A DNA stretch of 64,000 bases from Lingula anatina (taxonomy: Eukaryota; Brachiopoda; Lingulata; Lingulida; Lingulidae), in assembly GCF_001039355.2 (NCBI RefSeq), contig NW_019775597.1:222450-286449 (forward strand), in the 5' to 3' direction. The translations under genes and the position numbers were made by a program. Positions within the stretch are counted from its first letter, which is position 1. The number at the start of each line of letters is the position of its first letter. This document shows positions 35,577 to 49,500 of the stretch, piece by piece. The notes beneath the pieces are model-generated. The model saw only the letters and a list, made by a program, of their open reading frames with translations, made no database searches and was not told the origin of the DNA.

Positions 35577-37468
35577 GATTGTGTTACCCAGCGCTCAAAC
35601 AAAACATTGTGTTCAAAAAGTCTGTTATAAAATGATAATATAATATGGTATGTCAGTGTAGCATCTTGCGTGTCCTTCTCAGTCAGGCGGGAAGCCAGGC
35701 AAAACTAAAGAGGGCGTTGATCCAAGACAGACTTATTACTTTCAGCAGCTCTTGTTGTTCGAAACTGTGTGCAAAATCGGGAAGCCGCTTTATTTCGAGG
35801 TGTCACGTGACTCGAGAGGTGTTCCTGGTAAAGTGATTGGAATATTTTGATGTGTTGATGATGTTATAATTAGGTAGGTACGATGGCGATCACATTGAAA
35901 AGTACATCAGGTGACATTCCATACTTTGGGATGACCCTTCTTTTATATTATCTGTTAGATTGTTTGTTTATAACTGCAAAGTTTACAAACAGGGCGGGCC
36001 GTAAGCAGGCCATGTCAACATTGGCAACGAAGTCGAAGACGGTCTCGGTTAAACTAAGTTAATTAAAGCCAAAAGAAAGTAAGTTTTCACTTTCGTTCGG
36101 AATCGATCGCTTTGAAAATTTATCTGACGTAATATATGGTCATCTTATAATTCAAATCAGCCCCCATGATCGTCGATTTTGTGATATGTGGAATACCACA
36201 TATGATGGTGAACGGTTAGCAATTTTGTAGTACTGATTGATGTTAACATGCCTGTCCTTAGTTCAAATAATATTAAAAGCTCAGCTTTCATATTTACATG
36301 TATTATGTGGTATTAAAAATGAAAAGGTGTGCTAGAGGAAGAGCATCCGATTAGCCTACCCATTATTATTAATTAGATAGGTCTGGTGATAAACAATGAA
36401 TGAAAATCAAGTGTTGAGTTATATGTTTGTTCAGTAAAGTTTAGTTCTAAAATATTTAATGAAGTGATGAATTAATGTACTAGGGTATTTTAAAAAATGG
36501 GGGTGGGATGAGAATGATTTAAATGTTATACACACCAAATACGTGTTTATGCAAATAGCCAGTTTCACATAATTTGGCATTTGTGCAAACCTGTGTATCT
36601 ATACCAAACAGATAATCAGCAAAGGTTCTTATTCTGCTGATTTATTGAAATATTTTATTTCTGTCTTCTGTCTGTTTAGTGATAAGGTCTAATTATTTAG
36701 CTGTTTGTATTAACACATTTCGTGCATTGAAATAACATGCAATTAATATTGTAAAGACTTATTTAGAGAAAATAAAACAGACTAAATGAAGACAACCACA
36801 TATTGACACAAGAATTAAGCTGATCCATTTCCCTAGATTAGTATGATACATTTCCTGGCATAATTGTGATCACATAAATATATGCAACATCAGAAACCTT
36901 CAACAGATAATGATTAGTCAGCCCTATATAGTCCAATGTGAGGATAAGATATTCTTGACACCTTATTTATTTAAACTATTTCTTTTTAGTCTGTTATATT
37001 AGATGGACAGAATAAGAAGTTAATCACTCTTAGACCCCATTCCCAGAGATTAGATCGATCCAAACTAGATTAACCTAACTCCCTGGGGGTTCACGCTAAA
37101 TAGCTGTCAGCTGAGCGGGCATGAAAGTTAATTACCCCCTTACGGCTTGTAGTAGGCGGGACGGACATTTAAGCCGGATTATCTAACAGTAATCTAGTGA
37201 GACTCCCCAGGCCCCAGGGGGATAGATCGATCTAAAATCTATGGGAATACGCCCTTAAAAGTGTTAACCAGTGCCTAAATAATCTCTTTCTTCATAAGAT
37301 TTGTTAAAACTTGATTCACTCTTGAGTCAGATTTTAAATGGAATTTTACATGCAAAATAAACTTTGGAATGCATGATAAAAAAGAGGACTAATATAATAT
37401 ATATCAGTTACAATGTTTAAAGAATAGATGCTGTAGATTAATAATGTAAAAACTGGTTGATCTTGCAG
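35577..37468. promoter_or_regulatory. Divergent promoter region, pelota / RN-tre-like, and 5' intron
   Basis: This is spacer between the pelota start codon and the first identified exon of the plus-strand gene. A candidate non-coding first exon for the latter would end at about 36078, where a GTAAGT donor follows; its start is not visible. The stretch 35640-36120 is richer in CpG than its surroundings and is the best place for both promoters. The remainder looks like intron and holds a MITE at 37033-37254. Confidence 0.45.
37033..37254 (-). mobile_element. Harbinger-like MITE, copy 2 (222 bp)
   Basis: This is an inverted, about 85-90% identical copy of 30536-30751, again bordered by TTA (37030-37032 and 37255-37257). 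Read on the minus strand it starts GGGCGTATTCCCATAGA and ends GGGAATGGGGTC. Both copies share the core around TAAGGGGGTAATTAACTTTC. It lies upstream of the RN-tre-like coding start, probably in a 5' UTR intron. Confidence 0.75.
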
Positions 37469-37523
37469 GTGTTGGTGGGTTCCTAAGATTCCAATCACAG
37501 AATGAAGTAAAAAGCAGCCATGA
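37469..37523 (+). other. RN-tre-like start exon with 5' UTR and tiny uORF
   Basis: An acceptor (CTTGCAG) at 37462-37468 and a donor at 37524 bound this exon. It contains the start codon ATG at 37520-37522 plus one base. A three-codon upstream frame (ATG AAG TAA, 37502-37510) ends ten bases before the start codon and could dampen translation. Confidence 0.65.
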
Positions 37524-40500
37524 GTAAGTACACAAAGAGTCATACTAGTACTAGTAGATAAAAGATGGTCACTGTATTGTTATAGATAAAGGATAGTCAC
37601 TGTATTGATTGATGTAATAATTTTAAATCTATGATTATGGTTAATACTTATGGCAGTACTAGTGTTCTTTCTGTAACAGAGAATTTGGTATTTATTGTTG
37701 AAAGATTCTAGACTTATTTTACCTAATGTTGGTTGATTCAGTGTCATCTAAAAAAAAGCAGATCACCAACTAGCCATAAATCAGATACACATAGAATTAT
37801 ACCCCAAATAATTGTTACTTTGGTCATTTATTGTACATTTGCCAGTCAATATCAGCTGCTATACTCTGTCCCATTAGCAAAAAAGTTATCAGTATCAGTG
37901 AAGAACCGTTAAATGTTATCTTAGACTCGAGTGGTGTATTGCATTAAATTGCCCACATTTTATCTAACATTGGCCTGTCAAGATGGCACAGATATTGGGT
38001 GGAGACCCATTACACGAGTTATGATGTACAATGATTCAGTGTGGAGAATGATATAATATACAGTGATTCAATGTGAAGACAGATAAAATGTATAGAGATT
38101 CATAGCTTTTGCTGAGATTGTGATGAGCATTATAAATATGTTATTTAATTAATATATCATGATTGGCCAAATTGTAACTTTGTCTCTTTTTCCAACTTGC
38201 AGCAGATTTAAATGAATATGAACTGCTCAAGAGGGCCGAGAAGGAAAGGGCAGAGATTGTGGCCAAGTATGACAAGGTAAGACATGAAATTCAGTAAAAA
38301 AAACAGGTGCAACTGGTTGATGGATGGAAAATGAGTGACTACTATGAGGGTTATTTAATTTATAGTAAACATGTCTTTTAAAGATGTGAGGGTTATTATC
38401 ATTAATTACACGTTTAGAAATGATAGGTTCATGAAACCTAGTGATGGAATTATTGGACTCAAACTGCAATTTGTAAGACAGGTGGGCAATATGAAATTTA
38501 TTTGAAATACTAGTAGGTATTTTATTGTCTCGTGTATTGTTTATAAAAAATAATTCAAATAATTTAATTGAGTCAGTCATGTGATCGAGACTCTTTCGTG
38601 AAGAGTGTTTTTAGAATAAAATGTTTTTTATCAATGTCAGAGTAGGTTTTAAGCATCTTTGTGATTTCATCATCTCTTGGACCTTTATTACTTTGTCACT
38701 GTTTACAGCCAATTTTAGAAGCCAATGATACACTCTGCACTTTTCGTCATTGATTGTGAGAAGGAGAGGGGTAGAAATTGATTTTTTGTTAAAGGAAATA
38801 CATGTTTGGTAATTAAGTCTAAAATTAGACATCTAGGCTCAAAAAATGAAGTCTCTGGACAGCTGGCATATAACCTTTTTCACTTAATTAGATTTCTTCT
38901 CAAGTAGCAATTTCAGATTATACACAGAAGAGAAACGATATCTTATATTCGAATTGTGAATGCCTTTCTCACCCAGACCAATATAGACTAAAAGCAATCA
39001 GAAGCTAAAAAAGGCTCTGATAAACCTAACCATTGGAGCACCATACTTGTTATTTGGCAAAACGTGAGGGTTGTATGCATGTTAAGTACAGATTTTATCA
39101 CATAAATGTGTGATGTTATGAACAAGTGTAGCATATTAATTAATTGTGTATAATTGTGTATATTTATGTACCTCTGTGTATAAAACATCTGTTTTTTTAG
39201 TCCATAGATTGTAATATTGATATTGTACATGAGGCAGATTAAAGGATACACATACAGTACATCTTTTTTTGGCAAACTTATATGTCATAACGAACAGGAA
39301 ATTGTCACTGCATGATGCTCTCTGTATTTACTTATTGAAGACTGAACACAAGACCTACCTACTAGTTATTTATTCATGCTCCAAAGGAATTATTTCCAAA
39401 ATAGTTTTTACCTTTAGTATGAGAGGCTCAGCTTACTAATCTCAATAAATTTAGGCAGGAACAGATGCAGATTAAAATAAGTCTTAAGCAAACGACTAGG
39501 CTTAAAAATTGAAGTCTGTAGACAGATGAAATATAACCTTTTCCATTTAATGGGATTTTGCTTTATGTAGCCATTTCAACTTATACCCAGAAGGAAAAAC
39601 AGTAGTTTGTGTTGTTAATGCCATATGATAACCAAAAGGAAAACATGACTTTTGTGTCATACTTGTGATTTTTTTCCCTTTCCTTTGATCCCTAAGGCAA
39701 AATTAGAATGCATGTTTGCTAACAAGGGTTTTGCATTAGATTTAAACACATTTTTGTTCTGATACAAATGCAGCTTCAAGTAAAGATCCCTCAGATTTTC
39801 ATTTTTATGTTGCCTTACACATGCCCATTAGTCTGTTTGCATCTTATTGATTCTACCTTGGGAATGTAACAGTCTGGTTCTTACATCATTCCTGTATGAA
39901 ATCAAGAATTCACGATTACAATCCACAGTTCATGCTCACATGTAGTGCTTTGACCTTAGCCACTATAACCATACTATATCCAAGTCCAGGTAACCTTGTC
40001 CTAAGCTTCATATGTTTTTTAGTTATATATTATTCTTATATATATGTGTACAGTATAATTCTTGGATCATAATTGTTTTAAATTTACTAGTGCAAAGTTA
40101 GGTAAATGTGTGTGAATATGAGAGACCAAATGTTCCACTAGACAATCTGAACTTCAGTATAATACAATGGACTTTACATTCTAGTTCTAAAGTCTTTTGT
40201 GATATGAATGCATTAGCTTGTTCACATGTTTATGTTTGATGAAATATGTCAAATGGTCAACAGTAAAAGGACATTTATAAAATGGAGAAGATGAAAAGAT
40301 AATTACCATTCATCTTCTGCCATGATGCTTTTCGCAGCTCTGATTTGAATTTAACAGTCAGTGAGAAAACAAACTTGAAATGTTAGTTGTTTCATCATGG
40401 AAATTGTTCTTCTTCAAGAAGAAGTTTACTTGAATATGTAATGTTTTGAAAGAATGTTATACTAGTATTCAAGCTGGGACTTTTGTGTGCATGATTCTAA

Positions 40501-43500
40501 TTGATATGTTTTTTAAGGTTCATCAGATAGAGGTAAATGTGATGAAAAAATGGCCTACTTTGAAATAAAATACTAGTAACAAAATGACATTTAGATGGTG
40601 TGGATTATTTTGTACATTATAACAGCTGATGTGTTTTTTTTTTCCTAGGGTCGTGAGGAAGGTGCAGATATCGACCCTTGGGAAGATCCAGCCTTTGAAG
40701 TGTACCATGTAACAGATAGATATGGATTTATTCAGTGAGTATTAGATTGCATAGAAAATGAACTGCTGTACACATCATACTAATTAAATCACAGTACAGT
40801 AATTGTGGGAGATTCAGCATGCTAGCTTATTAGTACACTGGTATTTTTTCTCTCCCTTAGCATAATTTCCTTGAAATATGTAGATGTGAACGTTTAAACC
40901 AATTGCCTTGTTCACATAAAGATGAACTCCTGCATAAAACTGACAGTCCAGTAACGATTCAGTTCCTCACATAGGCCCGTATTGTCCACTACAAAAGATT
41001 TTTTCTCCTGGAAATGACTAAACTATAAGTCATATAATTCCTGTAGTGTTGAGGTAGCACTATTGATCACAGTATGTACATTTGAAAGGGTAATTTAATT
41101 TGAAATGTAAAAGCTGGGCTTTACGAGAGGAAGACGCAAGAATCAAGGTAGTATTGATTTTTTTGTTCAGGGGGGTCAGTGTNAGTATGAGAGGCTCAGC
41201 TTACTAATCTCAATAAATTTAGGCAGGAACAGATGCAGATTAAAATAAGTCTTAAGCAAACGACTAGGCTTAAAAATTGAAGTCTGTAGACAGATGAAAT
41301 ATAACCTTTTCCATTTAATGGGATTTTGCTTTATGTAGCCATTTCAACTTATACCCAGAAGGAAAAACAGTAGTTTGTGTTGTTAATGCCATATGATAAC
41401 CAAAAGGAAAACATGACTTTTGTGTCATACTTGTGATTTTTTTCCCTTTCCTTTGATCCCTAAGGCAAAATTAGAATGCATGTTTGCTAACAAGGGTTTT
41501 GCATTAGATTTAAACACATTTTTGTTCTGATACAAATGCAGCTTCAAGTAAAGATCCCTCAGATTTTCATTTTTATGTTGCCTTACACATGCCCATTAGT
41601 CTGTTTGCATCTTATTGATTCTACCTTGGGAATGTAACAGTCTGGTTCTTACATCATTCCTGTATGAAATCAAGAATTCACGATTACAATCCACAGTTCA
41701 TGCTCACATGTAGTGCTTTGACCTTAGCCACTATAACCATACTATATCCAAGTCCAGGTAACCTTGTCCTAAGCTTCATATGTTTTTTAGTTATATATTA
41801 TTCTTATATATATGTGTACAGTATAATTCTTGGATCATAATTGTTTTAAATTTACTAGTGCAAAGTTAGGTAAATGTGTGTGAATATGAGAGACCAAATG
41901 TTCCACTAGACAATCTGAACTTCAGTATAATACAATGGACTTTACATTCTAGTTCTAAAGTCTTTTGTGATATGAATGCATTAGCTTGTTCACATGTTTA
42001 TGTTTGATGAAATATGTCAAATGGTCAACAGTAAAAGGACATTTATAAAATGGAGAAGATGAAAAGATAATTACCATTCATCTTCTGCCATGATGCTTTT
42101 CGCAGCTCTGATTTGAATTTAACAGTCAGTGAGAAAACAAACTTGAAATGTTAGTTGTTTCATCATGGAAATTGTTCTTCTTCAAGAAGAAGTTTACTTG
42201 AATATGTAATGTTTTGAAAGAATGTTATACTAGTATTCAAGCTGGGACTTTTGTGTGCATGATTCTAATTGATATGTTTTTTAAGGTTCATCAGATAGAG
42301 GTAAATGTGATGAAAAAATGGCCTACTTTGAAATAAAATACTAGTAACAAAATGACATTTAGATGGTGTGGATTATTTTGTACATTATAACAGCTGATGT
42401 GTTTTTTTTTTCCTAGGGTCGTGAGGAAGGTGCAGATATCGACCCTTGGGAAGATCCAGCCTTTGAAGTGTACCATGTAACAGATAGATATGGATTTATT
42501 CAGTGAGTATTAGATTGCATAGAAAATGAACTGCTGTACACATCATACTAATTAAATCACAGTACAGTAATTGTGGGAGATTCAGCATGCTAGCTTATTA
42601 GTACACTGGTATTTTTTCTCTCCCTTAGCATAATTTCCTTGAAATATGTAGATGTGAACGTTTAAACCAATTGCCTTGTTCACATGAAGATGAACTCCTG
42701 CATAAAACTGACAGTCCAGTAACGATTCAGTTCCTCACATAGGCCCGTATTGTCCACTACAAAAGATTTTTTCTCCTGGAAATGACTAAACTATACANTA
42801 GACATTGCATGTGAACGAAGCCTTAGTCATATAATTCCGGTAGTGTTGAGGTAGCACTATTGATCACAGTATGTACATTTGAAAGGGTAATTTAATTTGA
42901 AATGTAAAAGCTGGGCTTTACGAGAGGAAGACGCAAGAATCAAGGTAGTATTGATTTTTTTGTTCAGGGGGGTCAGTGTAAGTCATCAATCAATACATGG
43001 CACCCAAAAGCAGGCCAAAAAAATCTGTGCAGAAAGCTACATTTGCAAGACATGTCAAGAGTAAGGTATAAGTGCCCCCTTGTGCTATGTGGAGGTATAT
43101 AACCAGGTATCTGATTGCTAATAGGAGTGTGTAGAGCTGAAGTAGATGTGATGGTCTAGAGTAAGGTATCTTGGCCCTAGGCTAGGCATATGACTGAAAT
43201 CAAATTTCAGCCCTCTGGCTTCAGCATTTCTGTTGAAATGACTGGAATATGGACATTGGAATCCCGATTAAACGGTTTTCTCCTTTTCATATTTTTGTGT
43301 TCAGAAAGAAGATTGCTATTTACACTTTGTATTTATACATTATGTATCGCCAGTTTCCCTGCTTCAGATTAAAGTAGGGACTTAGAATACGATCAAAGCA
43401 CTTGAAACATTTATCAAAAGATACTTGTTTCTGTTTACTGAAAGCCACATTTGGCTTTGAATTTAGTTGCCTGCTCTGAGCTTTGCACTGAGACTCAGTA

Positions 43501-46500
43501 TGATATAGAATTTATTGCAAAGGGCACCTGTTGGGAAATCAGTTTATTAAGATTAAAGAAAATTCTGCTGTTTTGACCTTTTAGCAAGGGGTGGATATTA
43601 ATATCAAGTTTGCCCTTAGAATTATTGATAACTGTTAATTTAGTTTTAATTGACATTATCACAGAGCTTTTTTAGAATCACAATAAATGTCACATATTGT
43701 GCTTTATCACCTGCGATAATAATGGAAGTGATAAAAGTATGTTAACTTTGGCAGTAATGCTACTGGCTTGAAAAACTACTTCGGTATCAGTTGTTAGCTA
43801 TCATAGTAATATGCATTCCCAACGTTAATGTAGTTCTGCACATCAACTGATTGATACTCTGAGTCCCAGTGAACTGAGATGATTTCAGAGTTTTTGGATC
43901 AGTTCCAGGCATTTCCTGAAACTTGAATGTCAAAGTCAGCATGCACTGTGTGCTGTTTACACAAGCTAACTAGCATACCTACTGCTCAGACTTGGAAAAC
44001 TTGGAGAAACCATTAGCTTATAAGTTATCTGTTTTATGCATGAATTTTCCTCTCTCTTTACTTTCCTCAGTCTTTTTATCTATCTCGACATATTGATACA
44101 CAAAATAGAAAACTAACTCTCTCTCTCTCTTGATCAAATGAATCTGTTTGACCATGAAAGTTGTTTGAATTGTTGTTTGTTGACATTTAATGCTTATAAA
44201 TTAAGTTTGAAGCCAACAGCAGCTGGATTTCAACCTTTGATCATTTAAACAGAAAGAAATATTCAGAATGATGTTGCTTTATCTTTTATATTATTAACAA
44301 AAGCTTCTTTGTAGCATTAGACAAGCTGCATTTATCCATGTACACATCAAGCAGTACTCTATTAGACTTTCATTTCAGAATTAACAAAACACATTATCAG
44401 ACTTTGTGAGTAATTTGTCAAATCTCAGTCATAGACCAAAACTGACAAAAAGTAGTCAGCTTGTGTGTAAAATGCTTCTGTGTGGAACAGACTAATATCA
44501 CACAAGTTATAGAGTTATGGCCAGCATCAAGGTGTATGCTATTGGTAAGCCAATATATAACACTTAGAGTCACTTATATCAAGGCAGCAGATGGATGGTA
44601 GGTTTATCTTAGAGAGTTAATGCTGCTCTGATCTTCCTTGGAAGCCGGGAAATATACCTGCAGGGAACTTTTCCCCCAATTTGGACATCTGCCTTGTACT
44701 GAATATTGCTTTAGAAATCAGAAAAGCAGGTGTTCAGATTTAAGACTTTACCTTGTCCCCCCAACCAGGTTACTAGTATGGTGGCTGTGATAATTTTAAC
44801 TGTGTAAAAGAGATTCTGGATGACGTTTGTTATAGAGGCCATTCAGACCAAGTTGATCCGCAGACTAACAGATCCACAGAGTAAAAATGGCCGACTCACT
44901 TAAAAGCAGTGCCAACCAATTCCATGATGGCGTCTCTGCCTCCGTATGCGCCATCGCTACAGGGGCCTTGCAATTTGATGGCGGATCTGGGATTTAATAA
45001 ATTTGATGGCACTTGTGGAGGCAGGGAGACCATCAGAAGATTAAGCGGGCACTGCTTTGAAGTTTGGTCAGCCATATTTAGACGGTGGATCAGTAAGTCT
45101 ACTCTGAATGGTGTCATAGACCCACTAGTATGTGAAATAAGCAGTCACTCCCTCTTTCCCAAATTGTGTACTTAACCTATATTTTATTCTTTCCTACTCT
45201 TAAAATTTTTTTTTTCTTCTTGAAGAATAATACCATAATTTAAATCACTCTATTTTATTTTAGTGATCAAAGGCTGCCAAGGAAGAGAGATGCTGTGGAA
45301 CAAAAGGTTAGTAGATGACATTATATTTAATGCATTTGTTTTTCTTTTTTGTGTGAATAAGGTAGAATTTCTGAATTGATGTCTTGACACGCTTGATAAA
45401 AACGAGTTTTTGATATGATAGGTTCTTCAGCAAGAGCTGGAAAGGACCCCCAAATGGCTGAAAATGATAGGAAAATATAGGAAATACCTGGGAACAGAAA
45501 AGGTAAGAAAACTAAGTATTTACAATAACCTTAATTTTGGATTTTAAATTTAGTATAACATAAATAACACACTTGGTGGTTATCTATTCTGAATTCAGTG
45601 GCTGTTTTGTTCCCCGTATTGAAAGTGTGTTTTTGTACAATAGAAATTATTCTTGTAGAGATAATATTTTTATTTATTATACAATAACAGGATATTGTCC
45701 ATTTTCTATTGGTTTTGTTTGAAAAAATGAAAATACAGATGCAATCTAGCTTTATCAGCATTGAGAAAACTAAGCCCTTGGATAAGACTATAAATTACCT
45801 GTACATCAGTTATACTGCGCTTAGGTGCTGAATTGAAACATTGGTTAGAGCAAAATGGATGACAAATAGCACCCAGGTGTATTTTAGTCTGTTTAATCAG
45901 AAGTGAAATACATGCTTTTGATATCTTTTAGCAGTAATTCAGAATTACCCAAGAAAATTGCTTATTTATTAGGTCATTAGACCAATAGGCTGAAAAGTAA
46001 TCCTCAGATCTAGAGTTTTAGTAGTTCCAACATGTTCATGATTGATGTTCCGATTTTCTAGAAGCAGAGTGTACCCTATTTGAATTCTTCTTAGGTCAGA
46101 TATACTATTCCACAACATTCATTCAGCTGATCAGTATTCACTTACTAGTAGTTCATTTGCTGTGTTGGGTTAATGACCTACACAATGACTGTAGTAGATA
46201 CATGATATGATATTCACAAGAGGGGGGGGAGGGGCTTTCACAAAAGAAATTAGGAGTGAAAGTTGATATTAAAATTAAGGCTGGAAAATTTAGTCTCCCT
46301 ATAGAATAAATTTGTGGTAGATTGCTTTATCATGGTAATTGTATCAAGCATTAGCCTTTTTTTATTTTGAAAAAAAAAAAAAGAAAAAGAAATGGTAGAA
46401 TATTTCATTAATTGAAAAGCTTATTTAGGTGGGCTGAGTTAAAGTAGACCCAAAACTTTTGTTCTTGAGTTTTATAACATCAGTCAGCGTTCAGTTATTT

Positions 46501-49500
46501 TTGTGAGACATGCTGCTAGAGTGGAAGAATATTATAGTTATATGGACATATCCCCAGTGATTTTCTGCAAAAAAGGCAAAGCAAAGAAGTTTCAGGTCAT
46601 GTGGCATTACATGCTAATCCTCTTTGTATTGGGTGGAACTTTCATTTTTTTCCATCACCTGGGGACTGTGTTCAGTTAAGTGTCTAACATTAACTCCTGT
46701 CATCATACTCATTATTGATGTTACAGTTTTTAAACGCATGCTGGTATCTTAAAATCTAAATTATTCAAGAAGTAAGGAGAATTACATTAGGTTGGCAGGG
46801 AAATGAAGATATTCAACCAAACATAGAACAATAGTATCCACTGCTGGGGTAGCGCTAACACTCGCCAATTTAGCCAAATGCTACAACTGACTTAAATTGG
46901 CTAAACAAAAAGGACTTGATTTGACTAATTTTAGTCAAATTAAAACCAATTGGATAACAAATTGACAAAAAAGTGGTGATTTGGCTAAGTGAAAAAAATT
47001 GCTAGCGCTACCCCAGCACTGTAATATCAACTATAATATGATATTGTTACAGAATTTCCAAAAACCACACCCATCTTTTAACACGGTGACTTTGGATTCA
47101 CCCTCTAGACACAAAATCTAGTCTAAATGGTATCATTTCAGTTTGTGCGGAGGATTTATAAAGGAATCCCACAAAAGCTGAGGGGAGAAATGTGGTGTAG
47201 GCTGCTGAATGTACATGCCCTGAAGAAAGAACAACCAGGAGTCTATGAGGTAAGTGAATTCTTTTACTAAAAAAAATGTTCAGACACACCCTCCAGTCTG
47301 TTTGAATCGATTTATATTTCCAGCAACAAAGAGTGAATTATGGGTGTGGAATACTCCCTAAAAGGGAAGTTGATTGTTATCCCTTATCCGTTTTCCTCTA
47401 ATTGCAAGTCATATTATACCTATCAGTTATAAAACTTACTTTTTTGGAGTGGAAAAAGAAATGTTCCCTCATGTTTTTGGATCCTGGCAGAAGATTCATA
47501 TTCAGCTCAGCTCTTTTCTGGGTTCTGAATATCAAAAGCCTTCTCTTTGTTATTTTATATGTAAAGTTGATAAAAATATCCATACTAGTATTTATATTTA
47601 ATTTCAATTTGAAGAATTTAGTTGTTTGCATACTTAAACTTGGTTTGACACATTATCATTGATTCTACTTTTACAGAAAATGAAGGAAAGGGCTCGAAAA
47701 AGGTCTCCAGATATCCGCCAGATAGATTTGGATGTAAACAGAACTTACAGGAACCATATCATGTTCAGGGAGCGCTATGGAGTAAAGTAAGCAATATGTT
47801 GGGGAATATAGATGAACCAGAAATATACATATGACACTTGTATTGTTATACAGACTGTGTTGATTGAGCATAATGAAAGTATGATTCAATTTATCCTAGA
47901 TAACAATAAATTAATGAAGTTTTATAAACCTAATTATTAGGTTCTGCTATTAGGCTGAGAAAGTTATTTTTTTCAGGAGGCACTTATGACACTTTGATCA
48001 CTTATAGTATTTTTCAAAATAAACCCACATTCTTGATAGATAATGCTTTGAAGAAAGAGAGAGAGATTTTTGTTCTTTGTCTTGTAGGCAACAGGCTTTA
48101 TTCCATGTGTTAGCTGCATACTCCACTTACAACACTGAAGTCGGATACTGCCAGGGGATGAGCCAAATAGCTGCACTTTTACTGATGTACTTAAATGAAG
48201 AGGTTGGTTGTGGATATATATGTGCACACCCAAACATGCATAAACACACACACACACACACATCTGTGTTGTAAGACAAATTATTCTTTAACTAATCCTG
48301 TTATTACTAGATTAACAATGCTGTTGTGAAGATTAAATGACTAAAGACTATGTCAAAAGATTATAGGCAACAGAATCTATTTAATAGAGTATTTTGCACC
48401 AATAAACTGACTGCTATGCCTTTGAAATGCTAATACAGATTGTACTTTATGAAGTTTACACATGCTCCTTGGCCCTTGGATACATTAAGTTTTTCCACAA
48501 ATAAATTTCAGCCTTACAAAATAATTAAATTAACTGTTGGATTAATGGTGTGAAAGTTTTTGAAAGAAGAAAAGTTCCAAGAGTTACTCTTTATATTTCA
48601 GGATGCCTTTTGGGGTCTTTCAGCTCTGTTAACTGATAGAAAACATGGCATGCATGGTAAGGAAAAACTCTTATTATTGTTTACATTTCCCCGAATAACA
48701 GATATAATAAGTGATATGGAAAAAAAATTATGAGAAAAAAGATCCACACTATTCAATTGGATCCTCACTCCATAGGTGGATGGTTTTAATGTTAAAGGTA
48801 GTCCTCAGTGATTTATACTTGCCCAAATTCATTAGCTTATTTTTTTCCTAGGTATTTTTATTCCTGGTTTTCCGAAGTTGAAAAGATTCCAAGATCATCA
48901 TGACAAGATATTGTCAAAATATCTTCCAAAGGTCAAGAAACATCTGGTAAGAGACACATCTATGGTAAACCAATGCTACTTCATAGATATGTTGCAACAT
49001 TTCAAACGCTTAATGGATCCTACCTTGTTGATTTATAAAATTGCACATGTTCACAAGACGTGAGCCTAAAATCTTTATATTTTCAGGACCGGAATGATCT
49101 CTATGTCTCTCTCTACACCATCAAGTGGTATATGCAGTGCTTCCTTGACAGAGTAAGTTTTCTTTGATTGTTTTTATACATTGTTTTCTTTGCTTCTTCT
49201 GCTTCTCCCAATATTGAAACAATAACTACCACTTTCAGTGATGGTTTCATTCATTAAGTTTGGCATTTCTAACACAAATACACTGAAATATTTAAAGACA
49301 TAAGAAAATGTATTAAAATTATATATATTAAAGGTGCCAACACACCAGAAATACTAGAAATCAAAGGCAGATTTTCACCAATATTTTTTTAAAAGCAATA
49401 AAGATGGGTGTCAAATGCGAAGTTAAATTTTAGGTCACACGCATTAATCTTCGGAGCCCTTATGCTATTTTCTTTTTAATTTATAAATACAGTAAATTAC

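Noticed and set aside
44896-45175. Open frames of 73 and 88 codons on opposite strands
   Set aside because: Both arise from the palindromic foldback element.
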